DNA of 64,000 bases. Origin: Chitinophaga sp. MM2321. Its GTDB lineage: Bacteria; Bacteroidota; Bacteroidia; Chitinophagales; Chitinophagaceae. The notes below the pieces were generated by a model, which did no database searches, was not told the DNA's origin, and saw nothing but the letters and a program-made list of their open reading frames with translations. The DNA lies in the NCBI RefSeq assembly GCF_964033635.1, contig NZ_OZ035533.1:3224001-3288000 (forward strand). The letters run 5' to 3'. The translations under genes and the position numbers were made by a program. Each line of letters starts with the position of its first letter. Within the stretch, counting starts at the first letter, position 1. Of this stretch, positions 48,286-58,546 are shown piece by piece.

Positions 48286-50671
48286 TGTAACCGAAACAGC
48301 CATCAGCAAAGATGCGCCTTTGTCACCAGCCCTACTGGATAAGATGCATGCCTATTGGCGTGCTGCTAACTATATATCAGTAGGCCAACTATATCTCCGG
48401 GATAATCCGTTATTAAGAGAGCCATTGCGGATGGAACACATAAAAAAAATGCAATTAGGTCATTGGGGAACAACACCGGGTCAAAATTTCATTTATACAC
48501 ATCTCAACAGGATCATCTGCAAACATGACCTTAGTATGCTCTATATATCCGGCCCCGGGCATGGCGGTCCCGCTGTGGTTGCCGGTACTTACCTGGAAGG
48601 AACCTATAGTGAAGTATACCCCGCCATTACGCAGGATGAGGATGGCCTCAGGAAACTGTTTACACAGTTTTCCTACCCCGGTGGTATTTCCAGTCATGCT
48701 TCTCCGCAAACACCAGGTTCCATTCACGAAGGAGGTGAGCTGGGTTACTCCCTTAGTCATTCATTTGGAGCCGTGTTAGACAACCCCTCCCTTATTGTAG
48801 CCTGTGTAGTAGGCGATGGAGAAGCTGAAACAGGCCCGTTGGCCACATCCTGGCATTCCAACAAATTCCTGAATCCTGCTACAGATGGAGTTGTATTACC
48901 CATCCTGCATCTAAATGGATATAAGATTTCCAACCCAACAGTATTGGCCAGGATCTCACATACAGAGTTGGAGCAACTGTTTTCAGGTTATGGTTGGGCG
49001 CCACTATTTGTGGAAGGTTCGGAGCCCTCCGAAATGCATCAGGCGATGGCAGCAGCACTGGATAGCGCGATCAGTCAGATAAAGCGCATAAAACAGCAGG
49101 CTGCAGATCATCTAAAGGTTGACCGTCCCCGTTGGCCAATGATCATTCTTAGATCTCCTAAAGGCTGGACAGGCCCCAGGATGGTGGATGGATACAAAAT
49201 AGAAGGTAATTTCCGCTCTCATCAGATCCCTTTGACTGTTGCTGCCAACGGACCAGCAGATCATCTTCCTATGCTGGAAGCCTGGATGAAAAGCTATAAA
49301 CCGGCAGAACTCTTTGACGAAAATGGACGGCTTAACAAAGATATTGCAGCCTTGGCTCCTAAAGGTGAAAAACGCATGGGAGCAAATCTTCACGCTAATG
49401 GTGGCTTACTGACGAAAACGCTCAAAATGCCTGATTTTCGTAACTACGCGATTAATTACCCTGCACGGGGGAAAATGGGCGAAGGAGATGTTCATGTTAG
49501 CGGACGCTTTTTACGGGATATTATTCACCAGAATGAAGACAATAACAACTTCCGCATCTTTGGACCTGATGAAACCGTATCCAATCGCCTGGAAGCCGTA
49601 TTTGAAATTACCAACCGTCAATGGAACGCTGACACCGAAGAAAATGATGAATTCCTCGCCTCATCAGGAAAAGTTATGGAGATGCTAAGCGAACACCAAT
49701 GTGAAGGCTGGCTGGAAGGCTACCTGCTGACAGGCAGGTATGGAATATTCAACTGTTATGAAGCATTCATTCATATAGTCGACTCCATGTTTAACCAACA
49801 TGCCAAATGGCTAAAAATGACCCGGGAAATTCCCTGGCGCAGAAAGATCCCTTCATTAAACATACTACTGACTTCCACCGTATGGCGGCAGGACCATAAT
49901 GGATTTACTCATCAGGACCCTGGTTTTATTGATCATGTTATTAATAAGAAAGCAGAAATCGTGCGGGTATACCTTCCTCCTGATTCAAACTGTCTGTTAT
50001 CTGTAATGGATCACTGCCTCCGTAGTATGCACTATGTCAATGTAATCATTGCAGGAAAACACCCATCCCCCCAATGGCTTAGTATGGAAGAGGCCATTCA
50101 ACATTGTACCCGTGGATTAAGTATCTGGAGCTGGGCCAGTAATGACCAGGAATGCGAACCTGATGTGGTGATGGCCTGTAGCGGCGATGTACCCACATTG
50201 GAAACACTTGCCGCGGTATCTATCCTCAGAGAACATCTGCCGGAACTAAAGATCAGGGTCATCAATATTGTTGATCTCCTAAAGCTGGAAAGACAAACAG
50301 AACATCCACACGGATTAAGTGACAATGATTTTAATTCCCTCTTTACTACTTCCAAACCAGTTATTTTTGCTTTTCATGGGTATCCATGGCTCATTCACCG
50401 GTTAACTTACAGCAGAATCAATAATAGTAATATCCATGTAAGAGGGTATAAAGAAGAAGGTACTGTTACCACTGCCTTTGATATGACTGTACTGAATGAA
50501 ATGGACCGCTTTCATCTGGCGATGGATGTGATAGACCGCTTACCTCAAACCGGTAGTAAAGGCGTATATCTTAAGCAACAACTACAGGATAAACTGGTTG
50601 AACATAAACAATACATACAGGCTAACGGCGAAGATATGCCGGAAGTAAGAAACTGGGAATGGAGCTACTAA
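48278..50671 (+). CDS. xfp: Xylulose-5-phosphate/fructose-6-phosphate phosphoketolase
   Basis: 797 residues. Thiamine-diphosphate enzyme that splits xylulose 5-phosphate (and often fructose 6-phosphate) with phosphate into acetyl phosphate plus glyceraldehyde 3-phosphate (or erythrose 4-phosphate). Motifs: [39 protein letters not shown], the thiamine-diphosphate site [38 protein letters not shown] and the typical C-terminal [12 protein letters not shown]. The ATG lies inside ackA (8 bp overlap), implying coupled translation. The C-terminus is complete although a foreign gene remnant follows on the opposite strand 12 bp later. Confidence 0.97.
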   Translation: MNNVTETAISKDAPLSPALLDKMHAYWRAANYISVGQLYLRDNPLLREPLRMEHIKKMQLGHWGTTPGQNFIYTHLNRIICKHDLSMLYISGPGHGGPAVVAGTYLEGTYSEVYPAITQDEDGLRKLFTQFSYPGGISSHASPQTPGSIHEGGELGYSLSHSFGAVLDNPSLIVACVVGDGEAETGPLATSWHSNKFLNPATDGVVLPILHLNGYKISNPTVLARISHTELEQLFSGYGWAPLFVEGSEPSEMHQAMAAALDSAISQIKRIKQQAADHLKVDRPRWPMIILRSPKGWTGPRMVDGYKIEGNFRSHQIPLTVAANGPADHLPMLEAWMKSYKPAELFDENGRLNKDIAALAPKGEKRMGANLHANGGLLTKTLKMPDFRNYAINYPARGKMGEGDVHVSGRFLRDIIHQNEDNNNFRIFGPDETVSNRLEAVFEITNRQWNADTEENDEFLASSGKVMEMLSEHQCEGWLEGYLLTGRYGIFNCYEAFIHIVDSMFNQHAKWLKMTREIPWRRKIPSLNILLTSTVWRQDHNGFTHQDPGFIDHVINKKAEIVRVYLPPDSNCLLSVMDHCLRSMHYVNVIIAGKHPSPQWLSMEEAIQHCTRGLSIWSWASNDQECEPDVVMACSGDVPTLETLAAVSILREHLPELKIRVINIVDLLKLERQTEHPHGLSDNDFNSLFTTSKPVIFAFHGYPWLIHRLTYSRINNSNIHVRGYKEEGTVTTAFDMTVLNEMDRFHLAMDVIDRLPQTGSKGVYLKQQLQDKLVEHKQYIQANGEDMPEVRNWEWSY

Positions 50672-50683
50672 CATATAAATAAG

Positions 50684-50818
50684 CGGATGTACAGGTAAAG
50701 CTTTATTCTCAGTTAAATACGCCAGCAGTTCATCCCGCAATATGGTATGATATCCATTGTCTGCAAGCACTTTCAGCTGACTATTTAATTGTTCGTAACT
50801 GATGTGTAGTAAATCATT
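50684..50818 (-). pseudogene. Remnant of a polysaccharide deacetylase (NodB-type) gene
   Basis: A stop-free minus-strand stretch of 45 codons contains HISYEQLNSQLKVLADNGYH and then LLAYLTENKALP. This is the conserved run that precedes the TFDDG metal motif in PgaB/YadE-type polysaccharide deacetylases. The match ends 12 bp from the xfp stop, before the catalytic part. It abuts, in the +1 frame, the stop of the membrane-anchored gene at 50817. It may be the broken C-terminal half of that gene or a separate decayed gene. Confidence 0.65.
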
Positions 50819-51923
50819 ACTGATATTGAATATATACAGGCTGAGGATACAACGCCAATACTTCTGTTGGTTGCATCAAATGTCCTCCTGTTATGATATC
50901 ATTTTTATAAAATAATTTGAACCCTGTAAATTGTACGGGTTCTCCAGAGATCCAGCACTTATAGGTATCTATCTTTTTGGCTATATCACCAAAACCATCC
51001 ATATTCATTACGAGTTGTACTTCTGGTTGTATACGGATGTTTTTATAATTCGTTAACATTCCTTGTGTGAAGCGGTGCACAACAAGGATCTTAGGTGGCA
51101 GATTATGTTGCCGTACCAACGCCGCCAGCCAGGAGATTGCATAATTAATATCCGCTGCATCAAAAGTACCTATGGAGGCACAGGGGATCTGCCCGTTTTT
51201 CATGGAATATTCCGGGTCAATACCCAGGTGCACATCCGGGCGTATCAGGTATTTTTCCAATAGAGGAAGCTCTTCCTGAAGCGAACTTAATCCCGGCTGA
51301 ACATCCAGGAAAACAATTGCATGTGCATTTTCAGCCAGACTGAATACTTTATCAATTTCACGCTGCGGCATATGTAGTCTGTACTTCCGGTCTTTTCCAG
51401 GTTCTCTCTGGGCAGTAACGGCAATGTAATGCAAAGCAGGAACCACCGGTATACAGGTATCTGCCTGCTGCCATTTATCTACTTCCTCAGCCAACTGCTT
51501 TATCATGTCATCACCCGGTAATTCGCCCAGTATACCCATCCTGCTGGAATACAGATTGCCATAAAAGGCAACAATCCTATTGTAGGGCAATAGTGCTCCC
51601 GGCAATGGATAGCCTGCATTTACAGGCCATTTAACGGATGGCTGGTTATGTACCAGGTGAAGCAGTAGTTTATTATACAGGACTGTATCTGTAATGGCAT
51701 GATGATCGATTTCAACACCCGTAACAGCTTCGGGCGAGGATATAACTGCCCTGTGCGGATGTCCTACCAGCTTCATATCTTCCCATTGCCGGAAAGACAA
51801 CAAATCAATAGTTGTAAAAACATATAATACTAAAGCTCCCATCCATAAAAGAACAGTAGTAATAAATATCCCGTTTATAAACTTCAGTACCATTTTCATA
51901 CTTACCAAATTATATGATCTCAT
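50817..51923 (-). CDS. Membrane-anchored protein of unknown function, probably truncated at its C-terminus
   Basis: 368 residues. One N-terminal membrane segment (FINGIFITTVLLWMGALVLYVF) and a periplasmic domain follow. Blocks such as IVAFYGNLYSSRMGILGELP, VPALHYIAVTAQREPGKDRKYRLHMPQREID, AIVFLDVQPGLSSLQEELP, DVHLGIDPEYSM and PPKILVVHRFTQGML alternate like a (beta/alpha) barrel. I recall such blocks from uncharacterised bacterial proteins, but know no function. Starts at codon 9 or 11 are also possible. The frame ends in PVYIQYQ, immediately followed in another frame by a polysaccharide-deacetylase-like remnant, so a frameshift may have split a two-domain cell-surface protein. Two TGA-N6-TCA sites lie just upstream. 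Confidence 0.65.
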   Translation of the reverse strand: MRSYNLVSMKMVLKFINGIFITTVLLWMGALVLYVFTTIDLLSFRQWEDMKLVGHPHRAVISSPEAVTGVEIDHHAITDTVLYNKLLLHLVHNQPSVKWPVNAGYPLPGALLPYNRIVAFYGNLYSSRMGILGELPGDDMIKQLAEEVDKWQQADTCIPVVPALHYIAVTAQREPGKDRKYRLHMPQREIDKVFSLAENAHAIVFLDVQPGLSSLQEELPLLEKYLIRPDVHLGIDPEYSMKNGQIPCASIGTFDAADINYAISWLAALVRQHNLPPKILVVHRFTQGMLTNYKNIRIQPEVQLVMNMDGFGDIAKKIDTYKCWISGEPVQFTGFKLFYKNDIITGGHLMQPTEVLALYPQPVYIQYQ

Positions 51924-51934
51924 AGCTGTAAAGA

Positions 51935-51970
51935 ATGATATAGCTCATTGGAGTTATTGATTATCATCAG
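51935..51970. promoter_or_regulatory. Paired TGA-N6-TCA operators between the 50817-51923 gene and the ATP-cone gene
   Basis: AATGA-N6-TCATT (51934-51949) and TGA-TTATCA-TCA (51958-51969), centres 51941.5 and 51963.5, again 22 bp apart. For the minus-strand gene, CCAAATTA at 51905-51912 (5 of 6 matches to the reverse of TAnnTTTG) sits at the same 29.5 bp offset as in the ackA promoter. Confidence 0.65.
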
Positions 51971-51995
51971 GGTTTCAAGGCCTTTACATTAATAC

Positions 51996-52009
51996 ATGAC
52001 GACAATCAC
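51996..52009. promoter_or_regulatory. Third TGA-N6-TCA site, upstream of the ATP-cone gene
   Basis: ATGACGACAATCAC, centred 79 bp before the start at 52082. The arms are short; it may be a real third site or background. Confidence 0.4.
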
Positions 52010-52081
52010 TAAAAAGGTTAATTAACATCAGATAACGGATATCCGTATAAGCATAAATTAGCAATAGAAACACTTTGGATT

Positions 52082-52951
52082 ATGGAATCAAAGCAACCAT
52101 CGATATTCGTGACAAAGGCCAGTGGAACCACTGTGCCATTTTCATCTGAAAAGATCAAACGGTCGCTAAAGCGATCAGGAGCTTCACCTGAATTAATAGA
52201 AAAAATACTCAGTGAGCTGTATAAACAGGTGTACCCAAACATGCCTACCCGCATGATCTATAAGGCTGCGTATGATTTACTAAAGAAGTCATCCCGGCAA
52301 GTAGCAGGGCGGTACCGACTTAAACAAGCCATATTTGAACTGGGGCCTTCCGGATTCCCATTTGAACAGTACGTTGCTGAACTTTTCAGACAAGCAGGTT
52401 ATGCTGCCACCACCAATGAGATGATGACAGGTCATTGTATCACACATGAAGTAGATATCCATGCTGAGAAAAACAAGCGAACTTATATTATTGAATGCAA
52501 GTATCATCAGCTTCAGGGAACACACTGCGATGTAAAAATTCCACTGTATGTGCAATCGCGTTTTAAGGATATCGAATGGAAGATGAAAGAGATAGACAAT
52601 AAAAACCAACAGGAATACCAGGGATGGCTGATAACCAATACACGGATCACACAGGACGCCACTCAATATGCGGCATGTATGGGATTAAACCTATTATCAT
52701 GGGATTATCCCGCTGGCAAAGGACTAAAAGATATTATTGATAAAGCTGGTCTCTATCCTGTAACCTGTCTTTCTACATTGAGCCGTCATGAGAAATGTAT
52801 GCTATTGGAAAAAGGCGTGGTGTTATGCCGTACACTGATTGAAAATCCTCATTTTCTGACAGACACAAACATTACTGGCCCCAGATATAACATAGCCATT
52901 ACAGAAGTACGACATCTATGTGAAAATATAGCAAAACTGGAATGGGTCTGA
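52082..52951 (+). CDS. ATP-cone / restriction endonuclease-like (Mrr fold) protein
   Basis: 289 residues. An N-terminal ATP-cone domain (about 8-90: IFVTKASGTTVPFSSEKIKRSLKRSGASPELIEKIL) is followed by a PD-(D/E)xK nuclease-type domain (about 95-215). The expected catalytic residues are in HEVDIHAEK and YIIECKYHQ (E-x-K). ATP-cones bind nucleotides and regulate activity, as in ribonucleotide reductases and NrdR. The pairing suggests a nucleotide-gated nuclease. No methyltransferase or specificity gene is adjacent, so it is not a classical restriction system. It is 30 bp upstream of the PolX/PHP gene; a joint DNA-repair role is plausible (inference). Confidence 0.82.
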   Translation: MESKQPSIFVTKASGTTVPFSSEKIKRSLKRSGASPELIEKILSELYKQVYPNMPTRMIYKAAYDLLKKSSRQVAGRYRLKQAIFELGPSGFPFEQYVAELFRQAGYAATTNEMMTGHCITHEVDIHAEKNKRTYIIECKYHQLQGTHCDVKIPLYVQSRFKDIEWKMKEIDNKNQQEYQGWLITNTRITQDATQYAACMGLNLLSWDYPAGKGLKDIIDKAGLYPVTCLSTLSRHEKCMLLEKGVVLCRTLIENPHFLTDTNITGPRYNIAITEVRHLCENIAKLEWV

Positions 52952-52981
52952 TTACTAAATGTATAATAAAATCCAAGTATT

Positions 52982-54499
52982 ATGAAACCACGTTCAAACA
53001 CCAAAATAATCCCTTCTACACTGGTGGAACTCATGGATATCAGGGGTATTACTGCCAACAAAGTGAACCTCATCTGTAAAAAACTCGGAATAAAAAATCT
53101 GCATGAGCTAACCGCTGCCGTGGCGAAGGAACAACTCGATGGCATCCGGGAATTAACAGCGGAAAATAAAAAAAATATCAGGCGGAGCTTAAAACTTCAC
53201 AAAGATACAGAGAGTCGTATTCAATTGTGGGACGCTATGTTGCAAGGGGAAGAGGTATTACAAACCATCCGGCAGTTTCCTGAAGTAAAAAGGGCTTCAT
53301 TAGCTGGTAGTATCAGAAGAGGTAAAGATACCATTGGAGATATCGATATAATAGTACAAGTAAATGGACCCGACAGAAAAAAGTTATTGTACAAGGTAGC
53401 TCGCATGGGATTAACAGAGCGCATTATTGCTGCCGGTAAAAACAGAATATGTATCGTATTACACAATCAATTGTTAGTATATTTCTACCTGACTGATGAA
53501 AAACATTACGGAGCGGCGCTGTTATACTATACTGGCTCTAAAAGCTACAACGTCTTTATGGAAAATATGGCGACTAATAAAGGATACCGGCTTACCCCTG
53601 ATGGCTTGTACGACGTTAAAAATAATCAGTACATAGCCACCGATAAAGAGGAAGAAATCTTTCAGTATATGTTACTGGATTATGTAACACCTGAACTGAG
53701 AGAAGAACAAGCTATTCCCAATATTACCGTTCAGCATAAATTACCTTCCCTGCCTACCTTTGACCAATTAAAGGGTGATATGCAGATACACAGCGACTGG
53801 AGTGACGGAGAAGAAAGCATCGCACATATTGCCCGCTATATGTTTGATGTCTTCCCCCACTATCAATACATAGTTATCACAGATCATGCATCCAATGAAA
53901 GGGTCGGTCACGTGTTGAAAACAAGCGACATTTCACTTCAGGCTGCTGAAATAAAAAGTGTTAACGACCAGTTGGGATATGACTATGTGAAAAAAGGAGT
54001 AGAAGTTGACATCCTGGAAAACGGACAGCTATCGTTACCTGATGAAATACTGAAACAGTTCGATTGGGTAATTGCTTCTATCCACAGCCACTTTACAAAA
54101 GATAATACTTCCAGGTTAATGAAAGCCTGTGAAAATCCTTATGTTCATTGTATTGGCCATCCCAGCGGCAGACTTATCGGGAGCAGGAATCCCTACCCTG
54201 TCAACTGGGATCAGTTATTCGACAAAGCTGCTGCCACCGGAACGGCCATGGAGATAAACGCCCGTCCTAACAGACTGGACTTGAATGATACACTGGTAAG
54301 AAAGGCAGTCGCCAAAGGCGTAAAACTGGTTATTGACACTGACGCACACGGGTTAACACAATTTGATTTTATGCAACTGGGAATCCGGGTAGCCAGAAGA
54401 GGCGGTTGTAGCAAGACAGACATTCTTAATACCCGCAACTGGGAAGGAATTGAAAAATTTAAGACGGACAAGGTGGCTGCCATCAACAAGGTAGCCTGA
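52982..54499 (+). CDS. Family X DNA polymerase / PHP phosphoesterase protein (PolX-like)
   Basis: 505 residues, shorter than typical bacterial PolX (about 570). The N-terminal 8-kDa helical domain seems shortened. Helix-hairpin-helix segments come first (LVELMDIRGITANKVNLICKKLGI), then the nucleotidyltransferase palm (LAGSIRRGKDTIGDIDIIV) and the TGSKSYN thumb motif. The C-terminal PHP domain (about 255-490) has DMQIHSDWSDG, VITDHAS, KGVEVDIL, SIHSHF, GHPSGR and DTDAHG, which supply metal ligands. The third catalytic Asp of the palm, normally in a V-D-F/L-R context, aligns with Tyr in LLVYFYL, so polymerase activity is doubtful while the PHP exonuclease/phosphatase site looks intact. Co-transcribed with the ATP-cone nuclease. 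Confidence 0.88.
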   Translation: MKPRSNTKIIPSTLVELMDIRGITANKVNLICKKLGIKNLHELTAAVAKEQLDGIRELTAENKKNIRRSLKLHKDTESRIQLWDAMLQGEEVLQTIRQFPEVKRASLAGSIRRGKDTIGDIDIIVQVNGPDRKKLLYKVARMGLTERIIAAGKNRICIVLHNQLLVYFYLTDEKHYGAALLYYTGSKSYNVFMENMATNKGYRLTPDGLYDVKNNQYIATDKEEEIFQYMLLDYVTPELREEQAIPNITVQHKLPSLPTFDQLKGDMQIHSDWSDGEESIAHIARYMFDVFPHYQYIVITDHASNERVGHVLKTSDISLQAAEIKSVNDQLGYDYVKKGVEVDILENGQLSLPDEILKQFDWVIASIHSHFTKDNTSRLMKACENPYVHCIGHPSGRLIGSRNPYPVNWDQLFDKAAATGTAMEINARPNRLDLNDTLVRKAVAKGVKLVIDTDAHGLTQFDFMQLGIRVARRGGCSKTDILNTRNWEGIEKFKTDKVAAINKVA

Positions 54500-54530
54500 T
54501 CTGCCTGGAAGGGAAGACAGCGAATTTACC

Positions 54531-57120
54531 TTACTGCATATTATACTTCTTTTGAAGCCAGTTCTTGACAACTTGTGTTAGTGCAACATAACCGACCAAA
54601 ATACCTGCGAGCCATCCCCAGAAAGCAGCTGGTAAACGGACAAATCCTAACGTAGTTGCTAATGGGGAAATGGTCAGCCAAACGCCCACTAATACAATGA
54701 TCAGTGATGTTAACGTTAGTGGCCAGCTTGCCCTGCTTTCGATAAACGGAATCTTATTGGTACGAATAATATGAATGATCAGGGTTTGGGAAAAAAGGGA
54801 TTCAATAAACCATCCGGTATGAAAAAGAGCCGGATTGTGCTGTGCATCAAAAAAATGCCATAGAACAAAAAATGTTGCATAATCGAAAATGGAACTCACA
54901 GGACCGATTACCAGGATAAAGCGACGTAGCTCACTTATTGTCCATTTCCGGGGTTTTACCAGCCAATCGGCATCTACATTATCAGTGGGAATAGCAGTCT
55001 GTGAAAAATCATATAGCAGGTTGTTGGTAAGCACCTGGATGGGAAGCATCGGAAGATAAGGTAAAAAAGCACTTGCACCCACTACACTGAACATATTACC
55101 AAAATTGGAACTAGCTGCCATCCTGATGTATTTAACAATATTGCCAAACACCCGGCGGCCTTCAGATACCCCCTGTTCCAATACCTGCAAACTGTTTTCC
55201 AGGAGAATGATATCAGACGATTCCTTTGCAATATCCACCGCACTATTTACGGAGATGCCAACATCGGCCACTTTTAGTGCAGGCGCATCATTTATACCAT
55301 CACCCATAAAGCCAGTGACATGTCCATTACGCTGAAATGCCCGGATGATACGTTGCTTATGTATGGGTGCCAACCTTGCAAATACCCGGTAATCCATTAC
55401 AACGGCTGTCAGTTCCTCATCATTCATTAATTCAATCTGTGGCCCTAATAAAAAGCGATCAGCAGGTACACCTACTTTCCCACAAATACAAGCCGTAATG
55501 ATTTCGTTATCTCCTGTTAATATCCTGACATCTACCTTCAAAGATGCCAGCTTTGCCAGTGCCGCTGTAGCTGATTCTTTGGGAGGGTCCAGAAATGATA
55601 AAAAACCTAGTAACACCAATGCCGATTCATCTTTTACAGTATAAACAGGATCATCAGTAGCACCAGGCATTTTTCTATATGCCAGCGCCACAACCCTAAA
55701 GCCCTGACCATTTAGTGCCGCTACTAACTCCCTGCAATGTTGCCGTTGCTCAGGAAGTATGGCTTGAATTTCTCCATTTACCTCAGCAAAACTGCATAGT
55801 TCCATCACCCCTTCCACCGCTCCTTTGCAGATCAGGATATTTAACCCTGACAGCTCTTCAACAACTACAGACATCCGTTTTCTGATAAAGTCAAACGGGA
55901 TTTCGTCAATTTTACGAAACTGCTCCCTGATATTTAATGATGCAGGAAGCTCTTCATGTTTCAGGATTGCCTCATCCATTAAATTTTTGAGACCAGTATG
56001 ATAATAACTGTTCAAATAAGCATAATCCAATACTTTCAGGCTTGAATGGCCATCAGGATCCAGGTATTGTTCCAATACGATCCGCCCTTCAGTAAGTGTA
56101 CCTGTTTTATCTGTACACAATACATCCATGGCCCCAAAGTTCTGTATGGCATTCAGCCTTTTTACAATCACTTTTTTCCTGGACATCACAAGTGCGCCTT
56201 TTGATAGGTTTACGGTAACTATCATGGGAAGCATTTCGGGCGTAAGCCCTACTGCTACTGCTAATGCAAACAGAAACGCTTCCAGCCAGTTATGCCTGGC
56301 AAGTCCATTGATAATAAAAACAGCCGGCACCATCACCAGGATGAATCGGATCATTAACCAGGTAAAGCCGTTGATGCCTTTATCAAAACTTGTAGAAATC
56401 TCCTGGCCGGTGATATGGGAGGCCAGCGATCCAAAACTGGTTTTATCTCCGGTACAAACAACCATCGCGGTAGCTGTCCCGCTTTCCACGTTGGTACCCA
56501 GGAAACAGACATTAGGGGCATCCAGTGGGTTATCATTAGCACCGGAAACGGCAGCTGCGGTTTTCTCAATGGGCATGGACTCTCCTGTAAGTGATGCCTG
56601 GTTCAAAAAAAGATCTTTGGCAACCAATAAACGCACATCTGCAGGAACCATGTCTCCCGCTCCCAAACGTATCAGGTCACCTGGCACCAGCATTTTCAGC
56701 GGAACTTCTATATCTTTTCCATCTCTGCAAACAGTGGCATGTGTACTTACCATTGCTTTCAGTTTTTTCTGCAGCTTTGTCTGCCCGCATTTCCTGTACA
56801 TAACGTAATACAATACCAAGAATCACCATCATAAAGATGACCAGCGTGGACCGGATATCTCCTGTAAGAAATGAAATAAGCCCAAGTATACTCAGCAATA
56901 TGACCAGCGGATTTTTCAGGTTTTTCCATAAGCGTAACCAGGGTGACAAAGGTTTTTCCCTGGCTATTTCATTAAACCCATATTCATTTAATCTCTTTAA
57001 GGCCTCTTCTGTAGAAAGACCACCAGGTATATAATCCACCCTTTGCTGCATTTCTTCCAGAGATTGGTTAGTAAGCATACCCTGGGTTTTCGTGTTCTTT
57101 AATAGCTGTACCTGCATCAT
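54531..57120 (-). pseudogene. mgtA: Mg2+-translocating P-type ATPase, frameshifted
   Basis: Together the two frames encode a complete P3B-type ATPase of about 860 residues. The N-terminal frame (57120 to about 56769) has PGGLSTEEALKRLNEYGFNEI, two membrane helices and RYVQEMRADKAAEK. The rest continues in another frame: LKAMVSTHATVCRDG, the phosphorylation motif DVLCTDKTGTLTEGR, GDGINDAPALKVADVGISV and six C-terminal helices. The break is at the A-run (T-run on the + strand) 56763-56768: five A would keep the frame, six are present. It would import Mg2+. Either the gene is inactivated or the base is a sequencing error. It ends an operon with the flavodoxin and Usp genes. Confidence 0.88.
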
Positions 57121-57157
57121 ATAAATATTACAAGCAATAACATAAAGAGCATATTTT

Positions 57158-57676
57158 TCAAGTGACAGGCACCCTACTCAATTTTGTGACCATATTTATT
57201 ATTTCGCTGAGGTGCTCTTTCTTCACATCATTGTAATCTTTAGTAACAATGCTTTCATCACCTCCTTTCGCCAGCCTGGAACCAATAGAAAGCAGGATTT
57301 TATCAGGCAATGAAAGCTTTTTGAATTCAAGCTTTCCCGGCAGAAAAAAGAGGTTACACCGCGTTCTAATCTCGGCGCTTATATTGGTGGTAATGTATTC
57401 CTGTAACTTCTCTTTTTCTGAAGCGGGAGTACCTGCTACCAGGTAAAGGAACAATTGCTTTTTTATCAGCAGATCCTGATGACGCCTTATCCATTTTCGT
57501 AATTGTAACTTCCCAATGTATATACTGCTACCAAGAATGATGTAATCATATTGGTTCAATTGATCTGCTGTTTCACTGCCTGCTATAACAGCTGGTATAT
57601 TCAATATTGTACCCAACCATAGGGCGTATTGACGGGTAGCGCCATATTTTCCTTTATAAATAATAATACCTTTCAT
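57158..57676 (-). CDS. Flavodoxin-domain protein (HemG/protoporphyrinogen-oxidase-like)
   Basis: 172 residues. The FMN-binding signature lies at the extreme N-terminus (IIIYKGKYGATRQYALWLG), followed by YDYIILGSSIYIGKLQLRKWI, the usual second FMN loop. The rest matches the long-chain flavodoxin group that includes menaquinone-dependent protoporphyrinogen oxidase, but the family assignment is not firm. It would shuttle electrons or act in heme synthesis at low oxygen. It lies 12 bp after a Usp gene and 37 bp before the ATPase gene, in the same operon. Confidence 0.82.
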   Translation of the reverse strand: MKGIIIYKGKYGATRQYALWLGTILNIPAVIAGSETADQLNQYDYIILGSSIYIGKLQLRKWIRRHQDLLIKKQLFLYLVAGTPASEKEKLQEYITTNISAEIRTRCNLFFLPGKLEFKKLSLPDKILLSIGSRLAKGGDESIVTKDYNDVKKEHLSEIINMVTKLSRVPVT

Positions 57677-57688
57677 AAATGATCTGTT

Positions 57689-58525
57689 TTAAGGATGTGT
57701 AATGAACACTGGAATATTTGTAGTCCGCAGCACACTTTCAGCATCACTGGGGTGAAAGAAACGGGAAACACTGCTACGGCCATATGCCCCATAGGTAATA
57801 ATGCAATCATTTCTACGTATTAACATGGCCAGAAATTCTGTAGCAGGTTCTCCATTGACAATAACAAATTTTACTGTTTCATAATGCATGTCCAGATAAT
57901 CTCTCAGCTTTTGCTCAAATGGTATTTCCTGCTGACTCTCTTCAGCTACATACACTACTTTAACAGGTATATCCGAGAAGTTAGGGAAAAGCTGTGTAAA
58001 CTGGCGAATCGCAAACATAGATGAGAAGGTGCCATTATAAGAAAATACAACTTCTTTAATGGGTGATATTACATCCGGCAATACCATAACCGGGCACTCC
58101 GCTTCCTCTAACACATCTTTTACAAATCTGGGCGGATTACCATCAGACAACGCGGTAAAAGATGTGCTGTTACTAATCATTAACAGATCCACAAAACGGC
58201 TGTCTGCAACCACTTCTTCTACAGGAGAACTGACTGCTTCCCTGACTTCAATGCTGATATTATCAATATCACAAATCTCTTGCAGTTGTTTAATGTTTTT
58301 ATTCCGCTGCCATTGAAGCGCAACCCTACCTTCAGGACTGATTTGTTCATATCTGACAGGATAAGTTTCAGGAAACATCCTTGCCATGGGAACAACACCG
58401 GTATTGAGATTATCAAGACAAACTACGGTAAGCTTACTATTGGCCTCCTTCGCAAAATACTTGAAGCCTTCTAACTGGTCATCAGAAAAGTTTAAGGCAT
58501 CAATTGCAGCTATTATCTTTTTCAT
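57689..58525 (-). CDS. Universal stress protein, tandem-domain (copy 1)
   Basis: 278 residues, two UspA-like alpha/beta domains in one chain. Domain 1 starts MKKIIAAIDALNFSDDQLEG; domain 2 starts at about 150 (VMVLPDVISPIKEVVFSYNGTFSSMFAIRQFTQLFP) and ends ITYGAYGRSSVSRFFHPSDAESVLRTTNIPVFITHP, where the G-x-x-x-R-S ATP-binding loop is recognisable. Such proteins are induced by starvation, oxygen limitation or respiratory block. It is a paralogue of the gene 21 bp upstream (58547-59380), and the pair begins a four-gene operon. Confidence 0.88.
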   Translation of the reverse strand: MKKIIAAIDALNFSDDQLEGFKYFAKEANSKLTVVCLDNLNTGVVPMARMFPETYPVRYEQISPEGRVALQWQRNKNIKQLQEICDIDNISIEVREAVSSPVEEVVADSRFVDLLMISNSTSFTALSDGNPPRFVKDVLEEAECPVMVLPDVISPIKEVVFSYNGTFSSMFAIRQFTQLFPNFSDIPVKVVYVAEESQQEIPFEQKLRDYLDMHYETVKFVIVNGEPATEFLAMLIRRNDCIITYGAYGRSSVSRFFHPSDAESVLRTTNIPVFITHP

Positions 58526-58546
58526 AAAATAAATTATTTCTTATAC

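Noticed and set aside
50672..50770. Separate short minus-strand gene starting within the xfp-50817 gap
   Set aside because: Only its first residues resemble a protein family, and they are part of the longer deacetylase remnant. The rest is the antisense of the xfp 3' end.
56763..56769. A AAA AAC heptamer in mgtA resembling a programmed -1 ribosomal frameshift site
   Set aside because: The codon phase is wrong: the upstream frame reads it as GAA AAA ACT, and a +1 (or -2) shift is needed to restore the ATPase frame, so a simple one-base insertion explains it better.
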